The translations under genes and the position numbers were made by a program. DNA of 64,000 nt, taken from NCBI RefSeq assembly GCF_019977315.1, contig NZ_AP024652.1, positions 744,001 through 808,000 on the forward strand, in the 5' to 3' direction. How positions within the stretch are numbered: position 1 is the first letter of the stretch; each line of letters begins with the position of its first letter. The DNA is from Arthrobacter sp. StoSoilB22. Lineage in GTDB: Bacteria > Actinomycetota > Actinomycetes > Actinomycetales > Micrococcaceae. This document shows, one piece after another, positions 44,293 through 53,922 of the stretch. Below the pieces are notes generated by a model. The model made no database searches. It had not been told where the DNA came from and saw only the letters and a list, made by a program, of their open reading frames with translations.

Positions 44293-46176
44293 TCAGTTTT
44301 TATGTTCGGAGGTAGTCCCAAGGACGCTGGCGAGCTCCTTCGGGGTGGACACGGGTTCCTCCAACTGTTCGCTGGGTCCCCGATACCTTGCAGCGCCGAT
44401 CACCACGCTCAAAAGCGCCAGGTCCAAAGCAACCCAGGCAAGCGTGATGAGGGTGGGATACAGTGGCGCGTCCCCGAATGCCACCCGGGCAATGCCGATG
44501 AGCGAGGACACAACGAGCAACGCCATGGCTGCCAGTTGCAGCCTGACGTGCTGAAAACCGCGTCCCGCAGCCTGCCTGCTCTTGGCCGTCACCGAAAACG
44601 TGAGGTGCTTGCCAAGGAAGACCGCCGCCGCACCGGAACACGTGGCCGCTATCCACGTGGGAAACAGCGCAAAGGACCATTGCTGGCCCCGCCACAGTCC
44701 CTTCGACCCGTTGCCCGCCACTTGGAAAAGCAGCTGGCAGGTCACGAAAAAGGGGAGGAAGAGGCAGAAGAACACCACCGGGCTGGCAGTCAGCGGGTAG
44801 GTCCCAGCCACCAGGAACACCACAGGCGCCGCGATGTAGCTCAGGGCGGCGAAGCCATTGAGGTAACTCGTCATGGTGGCCAGATACATGAGCCGTTGGG
44901 CCACGGTAAGGCCCCTCAAAAACACCGGATTATCACTGAAGAACACCTGCATGGTGCCTGCCGCCCATCGATGCCGCTGCGAAAGCATAGTGGACACGTC
45001 CTCAGGGGCAAGCCCATGGACCAGGACCTCGTGGTGGTAGACGCTGCCCCACCCCATCGCGTGAAGGTGCATGGCCGTTGCCATGTCCTCGGTAATGGTG
45101 GTGGTGTCCATGGGGTGGATGGCCAATGCCTGGTCCGTGTGCGCCACATCCACTGATTCAAGGACCGCGTCCAGTTCCGGCACCACATCGTCCATGGCAT
45201 CGGGGACCGCCAACGCAGCCGTATGGAAGGCAACCCGGAGCTCGAAAGTGATCTCGGCGAGGACATCGCCCCTGCGCACCTGGTGCTCCGCGCGCGCCAC
45301 TGCCTCCAGCGCCTGTTCTGCGACCGGCATGGCGGCAGGATGACGCCTGCCCAGTTCGCCATGAAGATCCTGCAGCCTGGACCGGCCCCTGCGCAAGGCA
45401 CGCCACGTCTGCTCAGTGGCTGTCCTTGTGTAACGGGTCAAGCCCAGGGCCATGAGGGCTTCCCGGCGAAGGACAGCGTTCGAACCGCAGAAGAACGCCG
45501 CGTCCCAACCGTCCTTGCCCTGCTGAATGGGGCCATAGAAAAGTTCCGCCTGGCTACCCAAGGGGTCCCGTTCCGGAACATTCCAAAAGTGCTGTGGGGT
45601 CTGGACGAAGGCCACTTCCTCAGCGTCGAAATAGCCCAAAACACGGTCCAGGAAGCGGGGCTCGGGGACTTGGTCTGCGTCAAAGATGGCCACGAACTCG
45701 CCTGTTGTCACGGACAGGGCGTTGTTGACGTTCCCTGCCTTCGCGAAGCGCTGCCGTCCGTCCCACTCCGGGCCGCGGGTGATGTACCCGACGCCGATCT
45801 GCCGGGCTGCGGCGGCAAACTCAGCTCGATCGCCGTCGTCCAGGATCCACGTTTCGTGCGGATACGTCATGTCCCTGGCCGCGATGGCCGTGGTGAGCAC
45901 CAGGTCCAGTGGCTCGTTGTACGTGGCAATGAATACGTCCACCGATCTGCCCGGCAGGGCAGGTGGGGGAGGTGGACGTCGTCGTGCGTTCCACATAGTC
46001 ACGGCGTAAAGTGCCGATTCGCCGAGGCTGTAAGTCTCCGCGACCACGAGAGGCAGCGAGATCCACCAAGCATCCCAGGCCACAGTGCTCGACCAGCGCC
46101 AACTGATGTAGATCACTCCAAAGGAAACCACCAGAACTGCAAGGATCCTTACCAGTATTTGTCTGTAAATGCCCAT
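44293..46176 (-). CDS. Processive GT2 glycosyltransferase (cellulose-synthase-like), with ~110-residue insertion
   Basis: A 627-residue inner-membrane enzyme with two N-terminal and about four C-terminal TM helices. Catalytic-site elements are DDGDR, DADQ, the acceptor base in TITED and QRHRW (Q-x-x-R-W), as in BcsA-like beta-glucan synthases. Between the GSN block and TED lies a helical insertion of about 110 residues (~246-356), absent from BcsA. ATG 46176 is chosen because GGAGG is 7 bases upstream; a TTG 40 codons earlier has none. No PilZ domain is seen. STAS and GH26-like genes follow on the same strand. Confidence 0.88.
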   Translation of the reverse strand: MGIYRQILVRILAVLVVSFGVIYISWRWSSTVAWDAWWISLPLVVAETYSLGESALYAVTMWNARRRPPPPPALPGRSVDVFIATYNEPLDLVLTTAIAARDMTYPHETWILDDGDRAEFAAAARQIGVGYITRGPEWDGRQRFAKAGNVNNALSVTTGEFVAIFDADQVPEPRFLDRVLGYFDAEEVAFVQTPQHFWNVPERDPLGSQAELFYGPIQQGKDGWDAAFFCGSNAVLRREALMALGLTRYTRTATEQTWRALRRGRSRLQDLHGELGRRHPAAMPVAEQALEAVARAEHQVRRGDVLAEITFELRVAFHTAALAVPDAMDDVVPELDAVLESVDVAHTDQALAIHPMDTTTITEDMATAMHLHAMGWGSVYHHEVLVHGLAPEDVSTMLSQRHRWAAGTMQVFFSDNPVFLRGLTVAQRLMYLATMTSYLNGFAALSYIAAPVVFLVAGTYPLTASPVVFFCLFLPFFVTCQLLFQVAGNGSKGLWRGQQWSFALFPTWIAATCSGAAAVFLGKHLTFSVTAKSRQAAGRGFQHVRLQLAAMALLVVSSLIGIARVAFGDAPLYPTLITLAWVALDLALLSVVIGAARYRGPSEQLEEPVSTPKELASVLGTTSEHKN

Positions 46177-46517
46177 CTTTAGCCTCCGGTAACTGCTGGG
46201 GAAAAGGCCAAGGCGCGCCAGTATGTCCACACGCTCCTCAGAGCGAAATTGGGAAGACACGGCTGACGCGCCTGGAGCTGCATCGTCGATGCTCAAGGGA
46301 AGGAATTCGGTTGCGAACGGAATGTCCTTTTGCCAACCCGCTTGAGGGAATTCATCTCAAGCCAGTTGGTTCCTGATTCCACTTTCTCCCGCCCACATTT
46401 CATCCCCGTTACGGCACTGATAAGTAAACTCGCGTTGATTATTTCCTGGCTGTGACGTTTTGCGTGTCGCATCGAAAAAGCTTGCGCGGCACGGTGATGG
46501 CCCTACAAAGTGGCTTC

Positions 46518-47774
46518 ATGAAGCGAAGACTCATGCCCCTGACGATGCTCGTCGCTGGCCTGACCATCGCAGCTACCCTCATAGCCCCGGAGCCTTCTGC
46601 ACTTGCATCGGCTGGTATGCCCGCCCCCGGGACACTGGTCTGGAGCGACGAATTCAACGGACCCGCCGGCACGGCACCCGACGCAGGCAAATGGACTCAC
46701 GACACCGGAGGATCCGGATGGGGCAACGGCGAACTGCAGTACTACACCAACAACACAAGCAACGCTGCAGCCGATGGACAGGGAAACATGGCCATCACCG
46801 CCCTTAAGGAAAACCCCGCCGGATATCAGTGCCACTACGGGACGTGCCAGTACACGTCCGCCCGGCTGACCACCGCTGGCAAGTTCAGCCGGACACAAGG
46901 CCGGTTCGAAGCCCGGCTCAAACTGCCCAAGGGGCAAGGCATGTGGCCTGCCTTCTGGATGCTCGGAGAGAACGTATTCACCGACGGCTGGCCTGCCAGC
47001 GGTGAGCTGGACGTCATGGAAAACGTTGGCAAGGAACCCGGAACGGTGTGGGGAAGTATCCACAGGCCCGGTTACTCAGGGCCAAACGCCACCAACGCCA
47101 GCTACACATTGCCCGGCGCCAAGGCCCTGGGCGATGGATTCCACACGTTTACTGTGGACTGGGGCCCCGAGTCCATCACGTGGTACATCGACGGAGCGGC
47201 CTACTCACACAAGACCAAGGCCTCAACTGCCGGACCGTGGGTGTTCGACCACAACTTCTTTGTGCTCCTCAACCTTGCCGTGGGCGGCGATTGGCCGGGA
47301 GCACCGGACACGGGCACGGTGTTCCCACAGTCCATGTTGGTCGATTACGTCCGTGTGTATGACCTCGCTTCAATTCCTGCACTTTCTGCGTCCAGCACCC
47401 GAATCCAGGGCTACTCCGAAAAGTGCCTTGATGTAGCCGGCCGCCAAGCAGCCGATGGTGCCCCGCTGGAACTCCGGGATTGCGATACCTCCGCTTCGGA
47501 GCAATGGACCTTTGCCGCCAACGGAACCATCCGCTCGCTGGGCAAATGCATGGATGTTGCCTGGGGATCAACGGCAAACGGTGCCAGAATCCGGCTCACC
47601 GGCTGCAACGGCGGTGCAGCGCAACAATTCGTCCTGAATTCTTCCGGGGATTTGGTGAATCCTCAGGCCAACAAATGCGTTGACGTAGTTGACTGGAATT
47701 CAGCCAACGGTGCGACGCTGCAGCTGTGGGATTGCGCAGGTACCACGAACCAAAAGTGGTGGCGAATGGTGTAA
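46518..47774 (+). CDS. Secreted GH16 beta-glucanase with C-terminal ricin-type lectin domain
   Basis: A 418-residue exported enzyme. Residues 1-32 are a signal peptide (RR near the start, cleavage near SALASA). The GH16 domain has the catalytic motif GELDVMENVG with Glu163, Asp165 and Glu168, and GRFEARLKLPKGQGMWPAFWMLG. From ~290 a ricin-B/CBM13 trefoil follows (KCLDVAGRQ, DGAPLELRDCD, KCMDVAWGS, NKCVDVVDWNS, QLWDC). It cleaves beta-1,3- or mixed-linkage glucans. Start 46518 is at a Lys-Arg-Arg stretch; 46497 is an alternative. It is divergent from the polymer synthase, so may remodel that polymer. Confidence 0.93.
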   Translation: MKRRLMPLTMLVAGLTIAATLIAPEPSALASAGMPAPGTLVWSDEFNGPAGTAPDAGKWTHDTGGSGWGNGELQYYTNNTSNAAADGQGNMAITALKENPAGYQCHYGTCQYTSARLTTAGKFSRTQGRFEARLKLPKGQGMWPAFWMLGENVFTDGWPASGELDVMENVGKEPGTVWGSIHRPGYSGPNATNASYTLPGAKALGDGFHTFTVDWGPESITWYIDGAAYSHKTKASTAGPWVFDHNFFVLLNLAVGGDWPGAPDTGTVFPQSMLVDYVRVYDLASIPALSASSTRIQGYSEKCLDVAGRQAADGAPLELRDCDTSASEQWTFAANGTIRSLGKCMDVAWGSTANGARIRLTGCNGGAAQQFVLNSSGDLVNPQANKCVDVVDWNSANGATLQLWDCAGTTNQKWWRMV

Positions 47775-48031
47775 TAAAAGCGTCCGACGGCGGCGCGCAA
47801 CTTTGCGGGGTCCGGCGGCTATTGCTGGGGCGGCTGGGGAGCTTCCTGGAGTAGCGGGCCGGGCTGGCAACTGTGCGCAGCCGTCGCGGCGGTTGAGGGC
47901 CGGACCTGGCTGGCTGATGTGTGGCCGGGTCCGGCCGGTGGTGCGTACCGGGTTGTTGGGCGCGGTTGGTTGCGTGCCGGGTTGTTGAGCACGCGGTTGT
48001 CGGGCACTGGGTTGTTGGGCAGCCGGGCCGT
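47775..48031. other. GC-rich intergenic stretch with CGGGTTGTTG-type imperfect repeats
   Basis: No gene is convincing here. Between ~47950 and 48020 the motif CGGGTTGTTGGGC recurs imperfectly three to four times. Reading frames through it give Asn/Pro-rich strings caused by the repeats. Confidence 0.4.
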
Positions 48032-48862
48032 CTACGGCGCCGGCTGGCAGTGCGGGCAGAAGTAGATGTCCCGTTCCTCTGTACCGTCCGGTCCTGCCAG
48101 GAGGCCGCGACGTATTGTGGTGCCGCAGCGCCTGCAGGGTTGGCGTTCCCTGCCGTATACCCAATACCCGGGACGGAGTGCGCGCGGACCAAGGGTGGTC
48201 CGCCGCCCGGGGCCCAGATTTTCGCCGAGAAGGCGTTTGGCGTCCCTGACGGTCTTGGGAAGGTCAGGAACTTCTCCCACCGGCAGGGCAGGATGAATGC
48301 CGGACAAGTAGCACGATTCGCACCGGTAGATATTGCCGATGCCTGCAAGTTTCCGCTGGTCCAGCAGCGCAAATCCCACGGTGACGTCCGGTTCGGCACG
48401 AAGTCTGCGCAATGCTTCTTCCTCGTCCCAGTCGGGACCGAGCAGATCCGGCCCGAGGTGCCCGACGATCTTCTCTTCCTCCGCTGTGGGCACCACTTCC
48501 AGGATGCCGAGTGAGAACCCGACGGCGTCTGCGGAGTCCGTGCGGAGCACACACCGCGCAGTGTGGCCGGGTTTCGTCCAGCGGCCCCCGGGCGGGTAGA
48601 TCATCCAGTTCCCTTCCATTTTGAGGTGGGAGTGGATGGTCAGGGCACGGGGTCTTCTGCTGGCCCCGGGCTCCTCGTCAACCGGGCCCGCTAAGCGCAT
48701 GAGCAGGTGCTTTCCCCTGGGAACAACCTCGGTCATGGTCCAGCCCGCCAGGTTCAATGTGGCGAATCGGGGCACGCGGAAGTCGGAGGCGTTGATGACC
48801 TTCCCTGCCAATGCCTCGTTAAGGCGTGAGGCAGCCCGCCAAATGGAATCGCCTTCAGGCAC
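48032..48862 (-). CDS. Fpg/Nei-family DNA glycosylase/AP lyase (Nei2-type)
   Basis: A 276-residue base-excision repair enzyme. It starts with (V/M)PEGDSIWRAASRLNEALAGK, in which Pro2 and Glu3 are the catalytic residues after Met removal; later blocks are RGKHLLMRL, HSHLKMEGNW and the C-terminal zinc finger CRRC...CPHC. The GTG start at 48862 overlaps the lhr stop by 8 bases, and co-transcription with lhr is typical of actinobacteria. It removes oxidised pyrimidines and ring-opened purines. Confidence 0.93.
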   Translation of the reverse strand: MPEGDSIWRAASRLNEALAGKVINASDFRVPRFATLNLAGWTMTEVVPRGKHLLMRLAGPVDEEPGASRRPRALTIHSHLKMEGNWMIYPPGGRWTKPGHTARCVLRTDSADAVGFSLGILEVVPTAEEEKIVGHLGPDLLGPDWDEEEALRRLRAEPDVTVGFALLDQRKLAGIGNIYRCESCYLSGIHPALPVGEVPDLPKTVRDAKRLLGENLGPGRRTTLGPRALRPGYWVYGRERQPCRRCGTTIRRGLLAGPDGTEERDIYFCPHCQPAP

Positions 48863-51800
48863 GGATTCGGAGTCCCTTCGGTGTGGAGTAGGCCCCCGCG
48901 GCCGCCAAGGCAACGGCGATGGGAGTTTCCAGGAGATCGTGGCCGTTGACCTTCTCCATGAAGAGTTTGTCCACGGCACCGCGGCGCACCACATCCACCA
49001 ATGCCTGGGCCGCAACTGTCAGCACGGCCTCGTCCTGGCTGAACGTGAGCAGGGTCTTGCCGCCGCGTTCCACATAGAGGACCAACGCGCCGTCCACCAT
49101 CACCACCAGCGCTCCGGCTTTGCGCCCCGGACGGTGACCGGAACCGGCGTCCACGGAGAGAGCAGGCCAAGGAAGAGCAGCACCGTAGGGGTTGGCAGGG
49201 TCTGTCGCGGCAAGGGCAAGCGCGGATGGCTCGGCTTTGGAGATGCGCGCGTCCTCGGTGAAGGACCTGAGACGGTCCACCGTGGCGGGGACGGCAAACT
49301 GGGCGGCCCCCAAATGCTCAATGAAGTAACCGCGTCTGCAACGCCCGGCTTCCTCCAAACGGGCCAGGACTTTATACATGAGCCCGAAGCCGCCGATGAT
49401 GTTCTCTGCCATGACCGAGCCCCGGGTGACCACGCCGTAGCGGTCCAGCAGCAGCTCAGCAGTGCCGCGGGCGTGGATGGTGGGGTCCAGTTCCGGCGCG
49501 GGTAGCGCGGACCAACGACCCACGGCCGACGGCGGCGCAGCCGCGATGCCGCCCGTCACCGAACCATAGCGACCACCCGTGAGCCCGGGAGAGCCCAACA
49601 ATCCCGTCCCATGAGAACGGCCCAACCTGCTCATGCGCGGGGCGCGGGCTCTCGGCGCCTTGGCCACTTGCCGGTGCGCGGTCTTCCCGCCGGCGATCAT
49701 GGCCCTCACCGGAGCGAAAGTATCCCCTGTGACGCGGCCGGCCCAGACGAGATCCCAGAGGGCGGAAACCACGGCGTCGTCGCTCAACACCGCATCCATG
49801 CCACCGGCCACCTCCGTGAGTTGCCGGAAGAAGTAGCCACCACCTGCGCTGAAGTGTTCCAAGAGCCGTTGCTGAGCGTCGCCGGGTTCGAACTCGGGGT
49901 CCGGGTTGAGCGTCAGCTCAGCGGAATCGGCTACGTGGAGGCTGATCCAACCGTCGTTCCCTGGCAGGGACCCTGCCCCGGACCAGAGGAGTTCGCCAGC
50001 TGCCATGAGTTCGTCCAGCATGGCCGGTTTGTAGTCCGCCACCCTGCTCGCGAGGACCAGGGGTTCCCACGCGGATGCCGGGATGGGGACGCCGGACAAT
50101 TGGTCCACTGCCGTGATGATGCCGTCCAGCCCCCGCAAAGCCTGGCTTCGGGACTTGCCTGGCGCGGTCACGTTCTGCCAGGCCGGCAGGAAACGACCAT
50201 AGGCGGCCGTGTCCACAGGCTCCACCTCGGCCCGGAGCGCAGCGAGTGAACGACGCCGCAGCTTCCGCAGGACCTCGGCATCGCACCATTCACTGGACGG
50301 AGGGGCGTCCACGGTCATGAGTTCTGAGTCGGCTCGTTCTGCAGGCTGCTCCGCGACCGCGTGGGGCCGGAACTCGCCTTCCACCACTCGACCGTCGTCA
50401 GCGAGCCGTTTCAAGGCCGTATTGACCACCGCGACGCCAAGCCCAAGCCTCGCCGCAGCTTCTGAGGCAGTGAAGGGACCATGGGTGCGCGCGTACCGGG
50501 AAACGAGATCGCCCAAAGGATCGTGGACAGGCTCAATGAAGGCGAGCGGCACACCCATGGGCAGCGGAACGCCTATTGCGTCACGGAGCCGCGCCGCGTC
50601 CTCAATGGCAGCAAAACGCTCGACGCCGCCGATGGTTACCTTGAGTGCGCGGTTGGCTTTCTGCAATGCCGTGAGGTGGGACCGGGCGTCGACGATACTG
50701 CCGGATGGCGTGATCACGGAAGCCTCCGCTGCGAGCCGTGCGTCCTCGAGCTGTGCGTCCTCGAGCTGTGCGTCCTCAAGCTGTGGGTCATCCACGGACA
50801 GCGCTCGTGTTTCAGGCTGCGGGGTCGATTCTGGTGGTTGGGTACCCTCCAGTCGCTCTGCGACTTCCTCAACGGTGAGCGGGCCCAGCAGCCGCAGGAG
50901 ATCCGCCACGCCCTCCATGCCACGAACACGCCGGTCCGGTGCAAGGCGCTGCAATTCCATCTCGGTCTTGTCGATGACTGCGGCGTCCAGGAGTTCGCGC
51001 AGTTCCACGCGACCCAGGAGTTCGTTGAGGAGCGTGGAGTCCAGGGCCAGGGCGGCCGCTCGGCGTTCGGCCAGGGGGGAGTCGCCCTCGTAGAGGAACT
51101 GCGCCACGTACCCAAACAGCAGGGACTTCGCGAAGGGGGAGGGTTGCTGGGTAGTGGTCTCTACAATCCTGAGCTCCCTGCGCTCCACGGACGCCGCAAT
51201 GTCTTTGAGGGCGGGTAGATCGTAAACGTCCTGCAAACATTCGCGGACGGCTTCGAGCACTATGGGGAAGGAAGGGTACTTCTTGGCGACATCCAGCAAC
51301 TGGGCTGAGCGCTGGCGTTGCTGCCACAGAGGCTGACGCTTGGCCGGGTTTTGGCGGGGCAGGAGCAAAGCGCGGGCCGCACACTCACGGAACCGTGAGG
51401 CGAATAGTGCGCTGCCGCCCACCTCCGTGGTGACGATTTGTTCGAGTTCCTCCGGGTCGAAGAGAAAAAGCTCAGCGCCGGGCGGCTCATCTTCCATCAT
51501 GGGTACCCGCAGTACGATTCCGTCGTCGGCGGCCATGGCCGATCCGTCCAGGCCGTAGCGCTGATGCAGGCGTTGGCCCACAGCAAGTGCCCATGGGGCG
51601 TGAACGGGCATGCCGAATGGGCTGTGGAGGACTACACGCCAGTCGCCGAGTTCGTCGTGGAAGCGCTCCACCACCAAAGTTCGGTCGCTCGGGACTATCT
51701 CTGTGGCTTCCTTTTGCTCCCTGAGGTACTGGATCAGGTTGCTTGCGGCGTAGGCATCCAATCCGCTGGCCTGGCAGCGTTCCATGGCCGGGGCTTCGTC

Positions 51801-53867
51801 TGCGGCAGAGAGTTCCCGGATGAAGGCACCTAGCGCGCGGCCAAGATCTACGGGCCTGCCCAGGGAATCGCCCTTCCAGAAGGGAAGCTTGCCGGGTTGG
51901 CCGAACGCAGGGGAGACCAGCACACGATCGTGGGTGATGTCCTCAATCTTCCAACTGGTGGCACCGAGGGCGAAGACATCTCCTACCCGTGATTCGTAGA
52001 CCATCTCTTCGTCGAGCTCACCAACGCGGCGTCCTCCCTTGGCCGCGCGGGCTGAAGCGGTGGGTTCACTGCCGTCGGCGGTGGCGGGGGAGGCGGAGCC
52101 CTCAACTTCCGTCCCAATGATGTACACACCAAACAGCCCGCGGTCGGGGATGGTTCCGCCCGATGTGACAGCAAGGCGCTGGGCTCCGGGCCTACCTTCA
52201 ATGGTCCCGGCATGCCGGTCCCAGATGATGCGGGGCCTTAGCTCCGCGAATTCGTCCGACGGGTACCTGCCGGCCAGGAGGTCCAAGGTGGCCTCGAAGG
52301 CGGAGCGTGGCAGGCTCGCAAAAGGCGCTGATCGGCGGACAGTGCTGAACCAGTCCTCAACGTCGATGCTTCCCAGGGCGGTGGCAGCCACCGTTTGCTG
52401 GGCCAGGATATCCAAGGGGTTGGCCGGGATACTCAGGCGTTCAATCTGCCCGGCGAGCATTCGCTCAACGGTGACGCTGGTGTGGAGGAGGTCGGCCCGG
52501 TGTTTGGGGAAAAGCACTCCCTCGGAGATCTCGCCAACCTGGTGCCCGGCACGTCCGACGCGCTGCAGGCCGCTGGCCACCGATGGGGGAGACTCCACTT
52601 GGACTACCAGGTCTACGGCACCCATATCGATGCCCAGTTCCAAGGACGATGTTGCCACCACGCAACGGAGCCTGCCGGACTTGAGGTCGTCCTCGATCAT
52701 GGCCCGCTGGTCTTTGGATACCGAGCCGTGGTGTGCGCGGGCCAGCACAGGATCGGCACCTGTAGTGCTTCCAGCCTGAGCCATCATGTGTGCGGGGGTA
52801 GCTGTGGAGGCCGGGATTCCCGGGTCGGATTCGGGGGCGGCCCACTCGCTTCCACCCACGGCCATCAGCTGGCGCTCGGCGTAGATCTCGTTGAGCCTGG
52901 CTGTGAGGCGCTCCGAGAGACGGCGGGAGTTGGCGAAGACAATGGTGGATTGCTTGGACAGGACCAGATCCACAATCTGTTCCTCAACATGCGGCCAGAT
53001 GGATGCCTGGGGCTGCAGGCCTGACGCTGGTCCGGAGTCGAACGCTCCCGCAGCACCTTGCAGGTCCGACATATCCTCCACAGGGACCGTGACCGTGAGG
53101 TTCCAGTTTTTCTTGGACGGCGGAGCAACGATTTCCACCGGTGCCTGGCCCGCCAGGAACTGGGCCACCAGCTCGCGCGGCTGGACGGTTGCAGACAGCC
53201 CGATTCGCTGGGCAGGCTTCGGAAGCAGGGCATCCAGCCGTTCCAAGGAAACCGCCAGGTGTGCGCCACGCTTGGTGCCGGCTACGGCGTGCACCTCATC
53301 GATGATGATGGTGTCCACCTCGCTGAGCGTTTCCCGGGCACGGGACGTCAGCATGAGAAACAGGGACTCCGGGGTGGTGATGAGGATGTCCGGCGGGTTG
53401 GTCAACAGCGTGCGGCGATCCGCCGCCGTCGTATCTCCTGAACGGACGCCCACCGTCACCAAGGGTGCGGGTAGCCCTAAGCGTTTGGCAGTTTGCGTGA
53501 TGCCGATCAGGGGTGCGCGGAGGTTGCGCTCCACATCCACGCCCAGCGCCTTCAGTGGCGAGATATAGAGGACGCGCGTCTTGGTTTTCGGGCGCTTGGC
53601 CCGGCCCTTGCCGTTGGCCGGGACGGTCTCCAGGCCCGGTAGTGTGTCGCTGGGCGTGGCATGCAGGCGATCGAGCGCCCAAAGGAAAGCAGCAAGGGTC
53701 TTGCCGGAACCCGTTGGGGCCACAACCAGGGCATGGGAGCCTGAGGAGATCGCGTTCCACGCACCATCCTGCGCGGGTGTGGGCTCGGAAAAAGCGCCGA
53801 GGAACCATTCCCTGGTTGCCTGGCTGAAACGGCTGATGGCGCCATCCGACGCCTGCGGCTCCTGCAT
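48855..53867 (-). CDS. lhr: Large ATP-dependent helicase Lhr
   Basis: A 1670-residue DNA/RNA helicase. Motifs: VVAPTGSGKTLAAFLWALDR (I), IIDEVHAVAGTKRGAHL (II), SATVQ (III), VVATSSLELGIDMGAVDLVVQ (V), GLQRVGRAGHQ (VI), followed by winged-helix and Lhr C-terminal domains. A ~15-bp tandem repeat in the C-terminal third (50731-50790) encodes LEDAQ-type repeats. ATG 53867 is preferred over the GTG at 53885, which lies inside a terminator hairpin. Co-transcribed with the Nei2-type gene; Lhr unwinds repair intermediates. Confidence 0.94.
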   Translation of the reverse strand: MQEPQASDGAISRFSQATREWFLGAFSEPTPAQDGAWNAISSGSHALVVAPTGSGKTLAAFLWALDRLHATPSDTLPGLETVPANGKGRAKRPKTKTRVLYISPLKALGVDVERNLRAPLIGITQTAKRLGLPAPLVTVGVRSGDTTAADRRTLLTNPPDILITTPESLFLMLTSRARETLSEVDTIIIDEVHAVAGTKRGAHLAVSLERLDALLPKPAQRIGLSATVQPRELVAQFLAGQAPVEIVAPPSKKNWNLTVTVPVEDMSDLQGAAGAFDSGPASGLQPQASIWPHVEEQIVDLVLSKQSTIVFANSRRLSERLTARLNEIYAERQLMAVGGSEWAAPESDPGIPASTATPAHMMAQAGSTTGADPVLARAHHGSVSKDQRAMIEDDLKSGRLRCVVATSSLELGIDMGAVDLVVQVESPPSVASGLQRVGRAGHQVGEISEGVLFPKHRADLLHTSVTVERMLAGQIERLSIPANPLDILAQQTVAATALGSIDVEDWFSTVRRSAPFASLPRSAFEATLDLLAGRYPSDEFAELRPRIIWDRHAGTIEGRPGAQRLAVTSGGTIPDRGLFGVYIIGTEVEGSASPATADGSEPTASARAAKGGRRVGELDEEMVYESRVGDVFALGATSWKIEDITHDRVLVSPAFGQPGKLPFWKGDSLGRPVDLGRALGAFIRELSAADEAPAMERCQASGLDAYAASNLIQYLREQKEATEIVPSDRTLVVERFHDELGDWRVVLHSPFGMPVHAPWALAVGQRLHQRYGLDGSAMAADDGIVLRVPMMEDEPPGAELFLFDPEELEQIVTTEVGGSALFASRFRECAARALLLPRQNPAKRQPLWQQRQRSAQLLDVAKKYPSFPIVLEAVRECLQDVYDLPALKDIAASVERRELRIVETTTQQPSPFAKSLLFGYVAQFLYEGDSPLAERRAAALALDSTLLNELLGRVELRELLDAAVIDKTEMELQRLAPDRRVRGMEGVADLLRLLGPLTVEEVAERLEGTQPPESTPQPETRALSVDDPQLEDAQLEDAQLEDARLAAEASVITPSGSIVDARSHLTALQKANRALKVTIGGVERFAAIEDAARLRDAIGVPLPMGVPLAFIEPVHDPLGDLVSRYARTHGPFTASEAAARLGLGVAVVNTALKRLADDGRVVEGEFRPHAVAEQPAERADSELMTVDAPPSSEWCDAEVLRKLRRRSLAALRAEVEPVDTAAYGRFLPAWQNVTAPGKSRSQALRGLDGIITAVDQLSGVPIPASAWEPLVLASRVADYKPAMLDELMAAGELLWSGAGSLPGNDGWISLHVADSAELTLNPDPEFEPGDAQQRLLEHFSAGGGYFFRQLTEVAGGMDAVLSDDAVVSALWDLVWAGRVTGDTFAPVRAMIAGGKTAHRQVAKAPRARAPRMSRLGRSHGTGLLGSPGLTGGRYGSVTGGIAAAPPSAVGRWSALPAPELDPTIHARGTAELLLDRYGVVTRGSVMAENIIGGFGLMYKVLARLEEAGRCRRGYFIEHLGAAQFAVPATVDRLRSFTEDARISKAEPSALALAATDPANPYGAALPWPALSVDAGSGHRPGRKAGALVVMVDGALVLYVERGGKTLLTFSQDEAVLTVAAQALVDVVRRGAVDKLFMEKVNGHDLLETPIAVALAAAGAYSTPKGLRIRA

Positions 53868-53879
53868 CACTCCATCATG

Positions 53880-53916
53880 CCCCACGGCTCCGACAGAATA
53901 AGCCAGAGCCGTGGGG
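53880..53916 (-). terminator. Terminator hairpin after the DUF4232 gene
   Basis: Perfect 11-bp stem CCCCACGGCTC / GAGCCGTGGGG with a 15-base loop, just beyond the DUF4232 stop (53923-53925) and ahead of lhr. Its position also argues that lhr does not start at GTG 53885. Confidence 0.7.
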
Positions 53917-53922
53917 AGACGG

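Noticed and set aside
47819-48007. Small Asn/Pro-rich frames in the gap after GH16
   Set aside because: They follow the CGGGTTGTTG repeats and have no ribosome-binding site.
53867-53885. GTG start for lhr at 53885
   Set aside because: It lies in the arm of the terminator hairpin 53880-53916; ATG 53867 avoids this.
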